Source: Bog-756 sp963769765 (lineage in GTDB: Bacteria > Actinomycetota > Acidimicrobiia > Acidimicrobiales > RAAP-2). Taken from it: a DNA stretch of 64,000 nucleotides. The stretch is from NCBI GenBank assembly GCA_963769765.1, contig CAVYNA010000002.1:186001-250000 (forward strand), given 5' to 3'. Below, piece after piece: positions 16,402 to 24,880 of the stretch; within the stretch, counting starts at the first letter, position 1; each line of letters opens with the position of its first letter. Under the pieces are notes generated by a model, which had not been told where the DNA came from, did no database searches, and was given only the letters and a program-made list of their open reading frames with translations. The translations under genes were made by a program, and so were the position numbers.

Positions 16402-16943
16402 GCACGGGCGGATCGGATAGTGGACCGGACGATCGCCGGGAGGCCGACCAGGAGCTGTACCGCCTCTCGCTCGCCTACGCGTCCGCGGTCGATGCCCGCG
16501 ACGGCGAGCGTCTGGCCGAGCTCTTCGTCCCTGACGGCGCGCTCGTGGTCCCGCGCTATCCAGAGGATCTCCGGCCGACGGTGACCCGCGCCGGGTATGA
16601 CGCGCTCCGATCGGTGCCCGGCGGGCTCCGGCGGTACGCGTACACGCTCCACCAGGTGGCCAACGCGTCGTTCGTGGTCGGTCCCGAGGGCGCGAGCGGA
16701 GCGGTCGCCTGCGTCGCCCACCACGTCACCTCCGTCGCCGGCGGCGCCCTCGACGGCGCCGCCGACATCGCTTCCGCCGGTGACCAGGGGCCGCCCGGGC
16801 AACCGGGCGCCGATCTGGTCTGGTTCATCCGGTATGCGGACGGGTACCGCAGGACGGGTCAGGGATGGCGGTTCGTTCGTCGGGTGCTCCATCTCCTCTG
16901 GGTGGAGGAGCACCCCGTGGTGGCTCTGTGCCCTCCGGGATGA
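16398..16943 (+). CDS. SnoaL-like (NTF2 superfamily) protein
   Basis: 181 residues. LYRLSLAYASAVDARDGERLAELFVPDGALVV is the start of a SnoaL_4-type alpha+beta cone fold, and the later part (GLRRYAYTLHQVANASFVVG, VCLVAHH-like CVAHHVTS, WRFVRRVLHLLWVEEHP) completes it. Members include isomerases, cyclases and hydroxylase subunits, and many are uncharacterised. Its GTG overlaps the stop of the F420-type oxidoreductase, suggesting the two act on the same compound. Its own stop codon sits in a terminator hairpin shared with the convergent citrate synthase. Confidence 0.8.
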   Translation: MSTGGSDSGPDDRREADQELYRLSLAYASAVDARDGERLAELFVPDGALVVPRYPEDLRPTVTRAGYDALRSVPGGLRRYAYTLHQVANASFVVGPEGASGAVACVAHHVTSVAGGALDGAADIASAGDQGPPGQPGADLVWFIRYADGYRRTGQGWRFVRRVLHLLWVEEHPVVALCPPG

Positions 16944-16970
16944 GCGCGGATGCGCCCGACCGCGGGCTCA
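16941..16970. terminator. Bidirectional hairpin containing both stop codons
   Basis: TGAGC at the left pairs with GCTCA at the right, and GCGG pairs with CCGC inside, with a two-base bulge. The left TGA is the stop of the SnoaL-like gene; the right TCA is the reverse-strand stop of the CBS-citrate synthase. Confidence 0.65.
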
Positions 16971-18485
16971 GCGCGCCGGGACCGGCTGCGGAGGGGGCGG
17001 CCCGACGTAGCGGGCCGCGGGACGGATGAGCCGGTTGTCCGCCGCCTGCTCGAGCACGTGGGCCGACCAGCCGACCACGCGGCCCGTGGCGAACGTCGGA
17101 GTGAACATCTCGCGCGGCACCCCGCAGGCGTGCATGACCACGCCGGCGAAGAACTCGACGTTGGTGTAGAGCTCGCGTCCGGGCTTGAGCTCGGCGAGCA
17201 CGTCGATCGCCGTCCGCTCGACGTGCTCTGCGAAGTCGACCGATGCGCCGCCGAGCGAGCGGGCGACTTCGCGCAAGAAGACCGAGCGCGGATCGTCCGT
17301 CTTGTACACGCGGTGCCCGAACCCCATGATGCGGTCGCCGCGGACGACCGCCTCTCGGATCCAGGCGTCGGCACGGTCCGGCGTCCCGATCTCGTCGAGC
17401 ATGTCGAGCGCACGGCTCGGGGCTCCGCCGTGCAGTGGGCCGGAGAGCGCGCCGAGGGCACCGCAGACCGCGGCGGCAAGGTCGGCGCCGGTGGAGGTGA
17501 TCACCCGGGCGGTGAAGGTCGAGGCGTTGAACCCGTGGTCGACCGTGAGGATCAGGTACTGCTCGATCGCGCGCACGTGTGCGGCCGGGGCCTGCTCGCC
17601 GAGGAGCATCCAGAGATAGTTCGCGGCGTGCGAGAGGTCGTCCCTCGGGGGGACGACCGGGAGGCCCAGGCGGCACCGGAACGCCGCGGCGAGGATGGTC
17701 GGCACCATCGAGTCCAGTCGGAGCGACTGGTCCCGAAGTGTCGACTGGTCGATGTCGTGCGTCGGGCGCCAGCGGAGCTCGGCGCCGGCGATCGAGATCG
17801 CGGTGCGCAGGGCTTCGAGCGGGGAGCTCGTCGCGGCGATCGCGGGCAGCAACGTCTCGAGCCCGGGCGGAAGCGAGCGGAGACCTGCGACCTCGGCGGC
17901 GAAGGCCACCGAGTCAGTGCGGTCGGGGAGCGTACCCTCGACCAGCAGGTGCCAGACGTCTTCGAACGAGCGGCTGGCGGCGAGGTCGACCGCTGAGTAC
18001 TGGCGGTAGTGGAAGAAGCCCTCACGTCCGCGCACCTCGCCGATCGACGTGGCGGCGACCACGACGCCCTCGAGTCCGCTCGGTACCTCATCGGCGGTCT
18101 CGTCGACAGGACGGAGCTGGGCGAGCGCGAGCAGGTCGCGGATGGACACGACGCCGACCAGCGCGCCCTCCTCGACGACGGGGAGATGCCGGTAGTGGTG
18201 GTGGGTGAGGCCCGACCAGGCCGCGTCCACCTCGTCACGGGGGTCGACCACGTCGGGGTTCGCGGTCATCCAGCGGCGGACGGGATCGACCAGCGGGTCG
18301 GCATCACGCGCCGCGGCGTGGAGGAGGTCGCGCTCGGTCAGGATCCCGACGACGGCGCCCGCCTCGGTCACGACCACCGAGCCGATGCCGTGGCGGTGCA
18401 TCAGGGACGCGGCGTCGTGGAGCGGGGAGTCGGCCTCACAGACCACCGGTGGCGACGACATCAGGACTCCGACGGCGGGCGTCAT
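16968..18485 (-). CDS. CBS-domain / citrate synthase fusion protein
   Basis: 505 residues from ATG 18485, which has GAGAGGAGAG just upstream. Two CBS domains fill about residues 1-125 (VGVLMSSPPVVCEAD...GIGSVVVTEAGAVVGILTERDL; RHLPVVEEGALVGVVSIRDL). A citrate synthase domain follows from about residue 145. Catalytic histidines are present in VDHGFNAST and GPLHGGAPS, and GFGHRVYKTDDPR keeps the substrate arginine. The catalytic aspartate position reads NVEFFAG, so Asp appears replaced by Glu. CBS pairs usually bind adenine nucleotides, so the enzyme may be regulated by energy charge (inference). It is divergent from a second, DNA-binding-domain citrate synthase. Confidence 0.88.
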   Translation of the reverse strand: MTPAVGVLMSSPPVVCEADSPLHDAASLMHRHGIGSVVVTEAGAVVGILTERDLLHAAARDADPLVDPVRRWMTANPDVVDPRDEVDAAWSGLTHHHYRHLPVVEEGALVGVVSIRDLLALAQLRPVDETADEVPSGLEGVVVAATSIGEVRGREGFFHYRQYSAVDLAASRSFEDVWHLLVEGTLPDRTDSVAFAAEVAGLRSLPPGLETLLPAIAATSSPLEALRTAISIAGAELRWRPTHDIDQSTLRDQSLRLDSMVPTILAAAFRCRLGLPVVPPRDDLSHAANYLWMLLGEQAPAAHVRAIEQYLILTVDHGFNASTFTARVITSTGADLAAAVCGALGALSGPLHGGAPSRALDMLDEIGTPDRADAWIREAVVRGDRIMGFGHRVYKTDDPRSVFLREVARSLGGASVDFAEHVERTAIDVLAELKPGRELYTNVEFFAGVVMHACGVPREMFTPTFATGRVVGWSAHVLEQAADNRLIRPAARYVGPPPPQPVPAR

Positions 18486-18590
18486 GGGCACTCTCCTCTC
18501 ACGTCGGGGGCCGACGGTCCGGGCGCGCTGCCCGCCGCCCCGGTGGTGGCTCACTTCGTCCCCAGTCTGGCTGCTGTCGATTGCTGTGTA

Positions 18591-18618
18591 AATGTTGATC
18601 AAGTCAATGTTCTAGTGT
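18591..18618. promoter_or_regulatory. Promoter/operator region shared by the two citrate synthase genes
   Basis: An AT-rich island in GC-rich DNA. AATGTT occurs at 18591 and 18606, flanking the palindrome TTGATCAA (18595-18602). A TANNNT-type -10 element (TAGTGT, 18613-18618) ends seven bases before the rightward gene's ATG, which suggests leaderless transcription. The palindrome would lie between -35 and -10, a place used by MerR-like activators. The binding protein may be the encoded HTH-citrate synthase itself (inference). Confidence 0.5.
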
Positions 18619-18625
18619 CGGAGAG

Positions 18626-19798
18626 ATGGAGGGTCTGCTCGAGAGCGAGGAAGCCGCCCGCCGGCTCGGGGTCAAGGTCTCCACGTTGTACGCCTACGTG
18701 AGCCGGGGACGGCTCAACTCGTACCGGTCCCCTCGGGGACGGCGGAGCCTCTTCGATGTCGACGAGGTCGAGCGGCTCGCCCGCCGGTCGCGATCGGGCC
18801 GGTCGAGCGAGACCCGACTGACCACCATCACCACGGGGGTCACCCAACTCACCGAGGTCGGACCGGTCTACCGGGGCACGCCCGCGGTCGACCTCGCGGC
18901 CGACGGGGCCTTCGAGGACGCGGCCCACCTGCTCTGGGGCGGAGCGGAACCGGCGGACGGGGGGCGGGAGGAGCGGTGGCAGGCGCTGCCCGTCGGAGCA
19001 CCGCCCGAACTGCCCGCGAGCGACCGTCTGCGCTGGGCGGTCGTGATGGCCGGCGCGCTCGATCCGCTGCGGGCCGACCTGCGTCCGATCGCCGTCCTCC
19101 GGTCGGCGGGACGGGTCATCGCGACCATGGTCGCGTCGCTCGGACCAGAGGAGACCGGCGAGGCCCGGCAGCGGACCGCGGCCGACCTCACGGCGGCGAT
19201 CGCGCCCCGACCCGGGCCGGGCGTCGTCGACGCGGTCGACGCCGCCCTCGTCCTGCTCGCCGATCACGAGCTTGCGACCTCGACGGTGGCAGTGCGGGTG
19301 GCGGCATCGACACGGGCGGACCTCTACGACGCACTCCTCGCCGGACTCGCCACGATGGCCGGACCACTGCACGGCGGTGCGAGCCAACTTGTGGGAAGGC
19401 TCCTTGCGGATGCAGAACGGATGGGAGTCGATCGCGCCGTCCGCGAAACGCTCCGGTGGCAGGGTCGGCTGCCCGGGTTCGGTCATCCCGTCTACGCCGA
19501 TGGCGACCCGCGGTTCGTCGCGCTGCGCCGCCGATTCGAGAGCTTCGCGAGCGACAGCCAGATCGAGATCGTGGCCTCGATCGTCGAGCTCGCCGCAGCG
19601 CACGACGTGCCACCACCCAACGTGGACCTGGCGCTGGCCGCGGTCACCTGGGCGGCCGACATGACCGTCGATGCCGGCCGGACGATCTTTTCGGTGGCAC
19701 GCGTCGCCGGGTGGGTGGCGCACTACCTCGAAGAGCTCGGTGAACGGCCGCTGCGGTTCAGGGCCCGCGCGATCTACGCGACCCCCACGGTCCACTGA
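18626..19798 (+). CDS. Helix-turn-helix / citrate synthase fusion protein
   Basis: 390 residues. The first 55 form an excisionase/MerR-type DNA-binding domain (LLESEEAARRLGVKVSTLYAYVSRGRL...SLFDVDEVERLARR). The remainder is citrate-synthase-like: LADHELATSTVAVRV and GPLHGGASQ keep both catalytic histidines, and NVDLALAAV keeps an aspartate. GFGHPVYADGDPRF has proline where standard enzymes have the substrate-binding arginine. This architecture occurs in other bacteria but its biochemistry is poorly known. It could be an enzyme, a metabolite-sensing regulator, or both. It is divergent from the CBS-citrate synthase. GGAGAG touches the ATG, so normal ribosome-binding spacing is absent. Confidence 0.88.
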   Translation: MEGLLESEEAARRLGVKVSTLYAYVSRGRLNSYRSPRGRRSLFDVDEVERLARRSRSGRSSETRLTTITTGVTQLTEVGPVYRGTPAVDLAADGAFEDAAHLLWGGAEPADGGREERWQALPVGAPPELPASDRLRWAVVMAGALDPLRADLRPIAVLRSAGRVIATMVASLGPEETGEARQRTAADLTAAIAPRPGPGVVDAVDAALVLLADHELATSTVAVRVAASTRADLYDALLAGLATMAGPLHGGASQLVGRLLADAERMGVDRAVRETLRWQGRLPGFGHPVYADGDPRFVALRRRFESFASDSQIEIVASIVELAAAHDVPPPNVDLALAAVTWAADMTVDAGRTIFSVARVAGWVAHYLEELGERPLRFRARAIYATPTVH

Positions 19799-19869
19799 TC
19801 CGTGGCCGACCCGACTCTGGCATCGGTGCCGCCTCCGCAGCCGGCCGGCGTCAGACCTACGCTGACCGC

Positions 19870-20697
19870 ATGCCACTGCCGCCACCGCATCCGGACCGCA
19901 CCTGCCTCATTACGGGTGCCTCGTCTGGCATCGGCCGTGAGATCGCGGTGCAGTTCGCGTCACGCGGATACGGCGTGACGCTCGTCTCCCGCACCGAGTC
20001 GGCCCTGAAGGTGCTGGCCGACGAGCTGACCGGACGTCACGGGATCCGGGCGGAGGTCATCACTGCTGATCTGACGGACGACTCCTCCTGCGAGGCGATC
20101 GTGGGCGAGCTCGCCTCCCGCGACATCGTCGTCAATGTGCTCGTCAACAACGCGGGGCTCTCCACCATGGGGCCGGTTGCGCGTGCCGAGGTCAGCAGTG
20201 AGCTCGCCATGGTCAGAGTCGACGTCGAAGCCGTGGTCCACCTGTGCACGCGCTTCGTCCCCGGGATGGTCGAACGGCGCAGCGGCGCAGTGCTCAACGT
20301 GGCCTCGACCGCCGCCTTCCAACCGCTGCCCGGTCAGGCCGCGTACGGAGCCTCGAAGGCGTTCGTGCTCTCCTACACGCACGCGCTCCGCGGTGAGCTC
20401 CGCCCGCACGGCGTCACCGTCACCGCGCTCTGCCCCGGGCCGGTGGAGACCGGCTTCGCCGCAGCGGCGGGCATCAGCGACGAGGAGGCTGCCGCTGCGA
20501 TGCCGAGGATCATGTGGGTGTCCGCGGACGCCGTGGCCAAGGCCGCGGTCGACGGTCTGGAGGCCGGACGACCGGTGGTCATCCCCGGGTTGGCCAACCG
20601 GGTCTCCGCCGCCGCGGGTTGGCTCGCGCCGCGCCGGGTCGTCGTCCCGATGGTCGCCAGGCGCCACCCGGCGCTCCGCGACGCTCGGGACGACTGA
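19870..20697 (+). CDS. SDR family oxidoreductase
   Basis: A 275-residue short-chain dehydrogenase with CLITGASSGIGREIA (cofactor site), NNAGLSTMG, the active-site serine in NVASTAAF and the YxxxK pair in AAYGASKAFVLSY. LRPHGVTVTALCPGPVETGF is typical of the SadH/DltE-type clade, often linked to fatty aldehyde or ketone reduction. No signal peptide. The stop codon lies in a shared hairpin with the convergent membrane-protein gene. Substrate not assignable. Confidence 0.87.
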   Translation: MPLPPPHPDRTCLITGASSGIGREIAVQFASRGYGVTLVSRTESALKVLADELTGRHGIRAEVITADLTDDSSCEAIVGELASRDIVVNVLVNNAGLSTMGPVARAEVSSELAMVRVDVEAVVHLCTRFVPGMVERRSGAVLNVASTAAFQPLPGQAAYGASKAFVLSYTHALRGELRPHGVTVTALCPGPVETGFAAAAGISDEEAAAAMPRIMWVSADAVAKAAVDGLEAGRPVVIPGLANRVSAAAGWLAPRRVVVPMVARRHPALRDARDD

Positions 20698-20718
20698 CGC
20701 CGCTCGACGCAGCGGTCA
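20695..20718. terminator. Bidirectional hairpin containing both stop codons
   Basis: TGAC plus CCGCT (one bulged G) pairs with AGCGG plus TCA around loop CGACGC. The left TGA is the SDR stop and the right TCA is the stop of the convergent gene. Confidence 0.65.
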
Positions 20719-21258
20719 GCCCGGTGGCACCGACGGGGCGGGAGGTCGCGGCGGCTCGACCGACCCGTCGCCGGGGTCCGCGACGGAAGGGATCGGAGGT
20801 GCCGGATCGCTGACCGAGTCCGTCCACGTGAGTCCGTCCCAGTAGCGGTAGCGATGCTGTCCACCCGGGTCGGGGTACCAGCCGGGCGGTGACCAGGCGG
20901 GAGAGCCGACCGCAGACGGACCGGGCTGCCCAGACGGCCACGGGCCCGCAGGTCCAGGCAGCCACGGACCGGGAGGTTCCGAGGCCGGGCCGAATCCCCG
21001 GGAGGCGGCAGCCTGTTCGATCGCGACCAGCCGCTTGCGGATGGCCAACCAGTACACGATGGCCACCACGTTGATGAAGATGGTCAGCAGCAGCCAGACC
21101 ATCTTCTCCTGTCCCGCCTGCCGGAACTGCCAGTCCGGTCGCTTCGCGATGTCGACGATGGCGAGGATCCACAGTGCGAGGAGGCCGAGCCAGAGCGAGA
21201 GCACGACGAGGAGGAAGAGTGCCAACCCGATACCTCCGGCGGTCGGTCCCCATCCCAT
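20716..21258 (-). CDS. PLDc_N-like membrane protein with DUF2510 tail
   Basis: 180 residues from ATG 21258, with GGAGGGAG seven bases upstream; a TTG at 21264 is also possible. Two membrane helices (LALFLLVVLSLWLGLLALWIL; MVWLLLTIFINVVAIVYWLA) match the phospholipase-D-nuclease N-terminal membrane domain found alone in many actinobacteria. A proline/glycine linker leads to the tryptophan-rich DUF2510 segment PGWYPDPGGQHRYRYWDGLTWT. Function unknown; probably an envelope protein. Confidence 0.82.
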   Translation of the reverse strand: MGWGPTAGGIGLALFLLVVLSLWLGLLALWILAIVDIAKRPDWQFRQAGQEKMVWLLLTIFINVVAIVYWLAIRKRLVAIEQAAASRGFGPASEPPGPWLPGPAGPWPSGQPGPSAVGSPAWSPPGWYPDPGGQHRYRYWDGLTWTDSVSDPAPPIPSVADPGDGSVEPPRPPAPSVPPG

Positions 21259-21417
21259 GGTCAAGCTCCCTCCGGGGTCTCCGGCGAACCCGCGTGCACG
21301 CTCCGGTCGGTCGACGGCCGCGCCGATCCGTGGTCGCGGAGGACCCGCATGGGCGAGGCGCCGATCTCAGCCAGGTATCTGATCACGTCCGAGGCGTGTG
21401 GTGCCGGATGTCGGGGA

Positions 21418-23949
21418 TCACTCCGACGAGATCGCAGCGAGGACGTCGAGGCGCGCCGCACGCCGGGCGGGCCACGAGGCGGCGACGAGACCCAACAGGG
21501 CCGCGAGGACCAGGAAGATCACCAGGCTGGCGTACGGGACGACGAGGTCGGTGACGCCCTGTTGCTTCAGCGACGCGGAGAACGCGAGGCCGAGGCCGGT
21601 GCCGATGACCACCCCGATGACCGCTCCGAAGACGGAGAGGATGACCGCCTCGGACCGGATCATCGAGCGGACCTGACGGCGTCGCATCCCCACGGCACGG
21701 AGCAGACCGATCTCGTGGGTGCGCTCGAAGACCGAGAGGATGAGCGTGTTGACGATGCCGATGAGGGCGATCACCACGGCGAGGCCGAGCAGGGCGTAGA
21801 TGAGGCCGAGCAGCTGATTGACCTGGGCCTGCTGGGTCTGCTCGAATTCCGCCCGCGTCTGGATCTTCGCGTTGGGGTAGCTCGTGAGCGCCGCGGTGAG
21901 TGCGCTCGTCGTCGCCGGAGTCGACCCGTGCGACATTCGCACCAGCACGGCGACCGGCAGCCGGTTGTCGAAGTGCGAGTGGTAGAAGGGCTCGCCGACG
22001 ACGTAGCTGCCGATGAGCGCGTTGGGATCGTAGATCCCTCCGATCCGCATGGTGCCCGGGCCGGTGAGCGCGAAGGTGACGGGCACGACCGATCCGACCG
22101 CAAGGTGCTTCGAGTTCGCGGTCGTCGTGTCGATGAGGAGCTCTCCGGCCGCGAGTGCCGGCGCCCCGGCTCCCGAGGTCACCCGGAGGACGATCGTCTT
22201 GGCGAGCTCGACCGGTGTGACCGCAGCCAGCGTGGAGACCGATGAGCGCAGCTCGAACTGCCCGACGAACACGCTCGAGACCGAGGTCACACCGGGGACC
22301 TGCGCGGCCGCGCTCGCGACCGACGCACTGATGCCCCCGGGTCCCTGCGACGTCGTCGAGACGATGTAGTCGGCACTGATCGCGTCGTTGATGCTGGCGG
22401 TGACCGACTTGGAGAGGGAGGCCCCGAACACCGCGATGGTCGAGACGAGCGCAAGTCCGACCATCAGGGCCGCCGACGTCTGCGCGGTGCGGCGGGGACT
22501 CCGCATCGAATTCTGCCGTCCGAGCTTGCCCGCGACCCCGAGCACCCGTGCGAGCGGTCGGCCGATCGCACCCGCCATCGGACGGGCGACGAGGGGCGCG
22601 AGCATGCCGACGCCGACGAAGATGCCGACAGCGCCGAGCCCCACGAGCTGGATGGCAGGACGGCTCAGGCCGAACCCGAGCGCGATCGCTCCGAGCGCGG
22701 CGACGCTCGCCCCGATGACGAACCGTCGGCGGGGCGACTGACCGTCGCCGGCCTGTTGATCGCTGAGCGCGGCGACCGGTGGGATGCGGACGGCCCGACG
22801 GGCCGGACTCAACGCCGAGACGACCGTGACCCCGACGCCCACCAGGAGGGCGACGATGACGGTGCGCGACTGGAACACCAGACCGCTCGAGGGGAGGGTG
22901 ATCCCGAAGCCCTTGAGCAGAGCCTCGAGACCGAGTGCACCGAGCACGCCGAGGGCGAGCCCGATCAGCGATGCGAGCAGACCGACGATGGCGGCCTCGG
23001 CGACGACCGAACGGAAGACCTGGCGGCGGCTCGCGCCGAGGATGCGCAAGAGCGCCAGCTCGCGGGTTCGCTGACCGACGATGATCGAGAAGGTGTTGAA
23101 GATCGTGAAGCCGCCGACGAAGAGCGCGATGAAGGCGAAGATCAACAGGGCGGTCGAGAAGAAGGAGAGCGCCTGGTTGATGGAGTTGGTCTGCTCGTTC
23201 GCGACGGTCTGGCCGGTGACCACCTCGACGCCCGCAGGCAACACCTGCGAGATCGAGTGCTCGACCTGGGTGAGGTTCGCGCCCGGCTGGGCCAGCACGT
23301 CGATCGCGTCGTAGACGCCGACCCGGTCGAAGAGCTGCTGCGCGGTCGGGAGCTGGAAGGCGGCGATGGTGGCGCCGGCGAGGTTGTTGGCCGTGCCGAA
23401 CTGTGCGATCCCAGAGATGGTGAAGGTGCGGGGCGGGCCGACGAGGAGCACATGGACCCGGTCGCCGACCGTGAAGTGGTACTTGTCGGCGGTCGCCGCG
23501 TCCATGACGACCTGGCTCGGGCTGGTCGGTGGGCTCCCCTGGCGCAGGCGCAGGCTGGAGAGCTGGGGATTCGGATCGAAGGAGAGCCCGATGTTCGGCG
23601 GCCCGCCACCTCCGATCGCCTTGCCGTCGTGGGCGACGAACTGGGCGTACCCCCCGACCGTGCCGCTCACGTACTTGACCCCCGGGACCTGCCGGACGGA
23701 GTTGGCGATCGATTCGGGGATCGGCTTGCGGACTGCGGCGCCGGCCGTGCCGGTGAAGGCGGCCTTTGCCCGAACCTCGAAGTTCACGTTCTGGTAGACG
23801 TTGTCGAAGAGCGTGGTGAAGGTGGCGTGCAGGGTGTCGGTCAGCACCAGCGTGCCGGTCACGAAGGTGACACCGAGGACGATGGCGAGCGCGGTCAGCG
23901 CCAGCCGGAGCTTGTGTGCGAGCAGCCCCTTGACCGTCGCCTTCCACAT
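21418..23949 (-). CDS. ABC transporter permease, MacB/FtsX family
   Basis: 843 residues with the duplicated FtsX layout. An N-terminal helix (LALTALAIVLGVTFVTGTLVL) leads to an extracellular MacB-type core domain, a three-helix FtsX domain (FFSTALLIFAFIALFVGGFTIFN), a second helix pair, a second core domain and a C-terminal FtsX domain (LLGLIYALLGLAVVIALIGIVNT...FERTHEIGLLRAVGMRRRQV). Such permeases work mechanically on lipoproteins, peptides or lipids rather than as classical importers. The ATPase gene is immediately upstream with one base between, so they form one exporter operon. The substrate is unknown. Confidence 0.92.
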   Translation of the reverse strand: MWKATVKGLLAHKLRLALTALAIVLGVTFVTGTLVLTDTLHATFTTLFDNVYQNVNFEVRAKAAFTGTAGAAVRKPIPESIANSVRQVPGVKYVSGTVGGYAQFVAHDGKAIGGGGPPNIGLSFDPNPQLSSLRLRQGSPPTSPSQVVMDAATADKYHFTVGDRVHVLLVGPPRTFTISGIAQFGTANNLAGATIAAFQLPTAQQLFDRVGVYDAIDVLAQPGANLTQVEHSISQVLPAGVEVVTGQTVANEQTNSINQALSFFSTALLIFAFIALFVGGFTIFNTFSIIVGQRTRELALLRILGASRRQVFRSVVAEAAIVGLLASLIGLALGVLGALGLEALLKGFGITLPSSGLVFQSRTVIVALLVGVGVTVVSALSPARRAVRIPPVAALSDQQAGDGQSPRRRFVIGASVAALGAIALGFGLSRPAIQLVGLGAVGIFVGVGMLAPLVARPMAGAIGRPLARVLGVAGKLGRQNSMRSPRRTAQTSAALMVGLALVSTIAVFGASLSKSVTASINDAISADYIVSTTSQGPGGISASVASAAAQVPGVTSVSSVFVGQFELRSSVSTLAAVTPVELAKTIVLRVTSGAGAPALAAGELLIDTTTANSKHLAVGSVVPVTFALTGPGTMRIGGIYDPNALIGSYVVGEPFYHSHFDNRLPVAVLVRMSHGSTPATTSALTAALTSYPNAKIQTRAEFEQTQQAQVNQLLGLIYALLGLAVVIALIGIVNTLILSVFERTHEIGLLRAVGMRRRQVRSMIRSEAVILSVFGAVIGVVIGTGLGLAFSASLKQQGVTDLVVPYASLVIFLVLAALLGLVAASWPARRAARLDVLAAISSE

Positions 23950-23950
23950 C

Positions 23951-24721
23951 TCAGCTCCCGAGATCTTTCATCCGCTCGAGCACGGACTCGGCGGTGGGCG
24001 CTTCGAGGTCCCCGACGACCTTGCCGTCCGCGAGGAACACGACCCGGTCGGCGTTGGCGGCACCCCTCGGGTCGTGGGTCACCATGCTGATGGTCTGACC
24101 GAACTCGCTGACCGACCGCCGGAGGAAGCCGAGGAGCTCCATGGAGGAGTTCGAGTCGAGGTTGCCCGTCGGCTCGTCGGCGAAGATGAGCTCCGGTCGT
24201 CCGATCAGTGCACGTGCGCACGCCACGCGTTGCTGCTGCCCGCCCGAGAGCTCGTTCGGCCGGTGGGAGAGCCGGTCGCCGATGGCCAGCTGTGTGACGA
24301 GCTCGTCGAACCACCCGCGGTCGGCCGGCCGGCCGGCGAGGTCGGCCGGGAGCAGGATGTTTTCTTCCGCGGTAAGCGTCGGGACCAGGTTGAACGACTG
24401 GAATACGAAGCCGATGCGGTCGCGCCGCAACCGGGTGAGCCCCGAGTCGTCGAGGGTGCTGATCTCCTCGTCGCCGATGAAGACCCGACCGGACGTCGGG
24501 CGATCGAGCCCGGCCATGCAGTGCATGAGCGTCGACTTGCCCGATCCCGAGGGACCCATGACGGCCGTGAAGCGCCCGCGCTCGAATGCCACGTCGATCC
24601 CGTCGAGTGCGCGCACCATGGTGTCGGTCGAGCCATAGGTCTTGGTCAGCCCGACCGCCCGGGCGGCGGCAGATGGCGGCGGAGCCGCCGGGCTCGGGGC
24701 ATCAGGGACGGTCACGGTCAT
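23951..24721 (-). CDS. ABC transporter ATP-binding protein (LolD/MacB type)
   Basis: A 256-residue ATPase: Walker A GPSGSGKST, Q-loop FVFQSFNLVPTL, signature LSGGQQQRVACARAL, Walker B LIFADEPTGNLD and the H-loop MVTHD. The order and spacing fit the LolD/MacB family that partners FtsX-like permeases. A 25-residue alanine/proline-rich start precedes the domain. The permease follows directly on the same strand. Confidence 0.94.
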   Translation of the reverse strand: MTVTVPDAPSPAAPPPSAAARAVGLTKTYGSTDTMVRALDGIDVAFERGRFTAVMGPSGSGKSTLMHCMAGLDRPTSGRVFIGDEEISTLDDSGLTRLRRDRIGFVFQSFNLVPTLTAEENILLPADLAGRPADRGWFDELVTQLAIGDRLSHRPNELSGGQQQRVACARALIGRPELIFADEPTGNLDSNSSMELLGFLRRSVSEFGQTISMVTHDPRGAANADRVVFLADGKVVGDLEAPTAESVLERMKDLGS

Positions 24722-24880
24722 GGCGGTCCGCCTTCTCGGGAAGGTTTGCAATGGACGGGGGCATCCGACAGCCTCGCGTCTCGTGGCAGCGGTGGCGAGT
24801 CGACGCCCCACCGTGCAGCATGGGCCGGCCCGACCGTCGCCACCGGTTGCCGGCGGAGGTGTCCGGAGAGGAGCAGCACG

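Noticed and set aside
21261..21461. 66-codon minus-strand frame between the permease and the PLDc_N-like gene
   Set aside because: It overlaps the permease stop region, lacks a ribosome-binding site and matches no family.
22756..24090. 444-codon plus-strand open frame opposite the ABC permease and ATPase
   Set aside because: Composition is that of an antisense GC-rich frame (Asp/Glu/Arg/Gly-rich), and the opposite strand has complete ABC transporter motifs.
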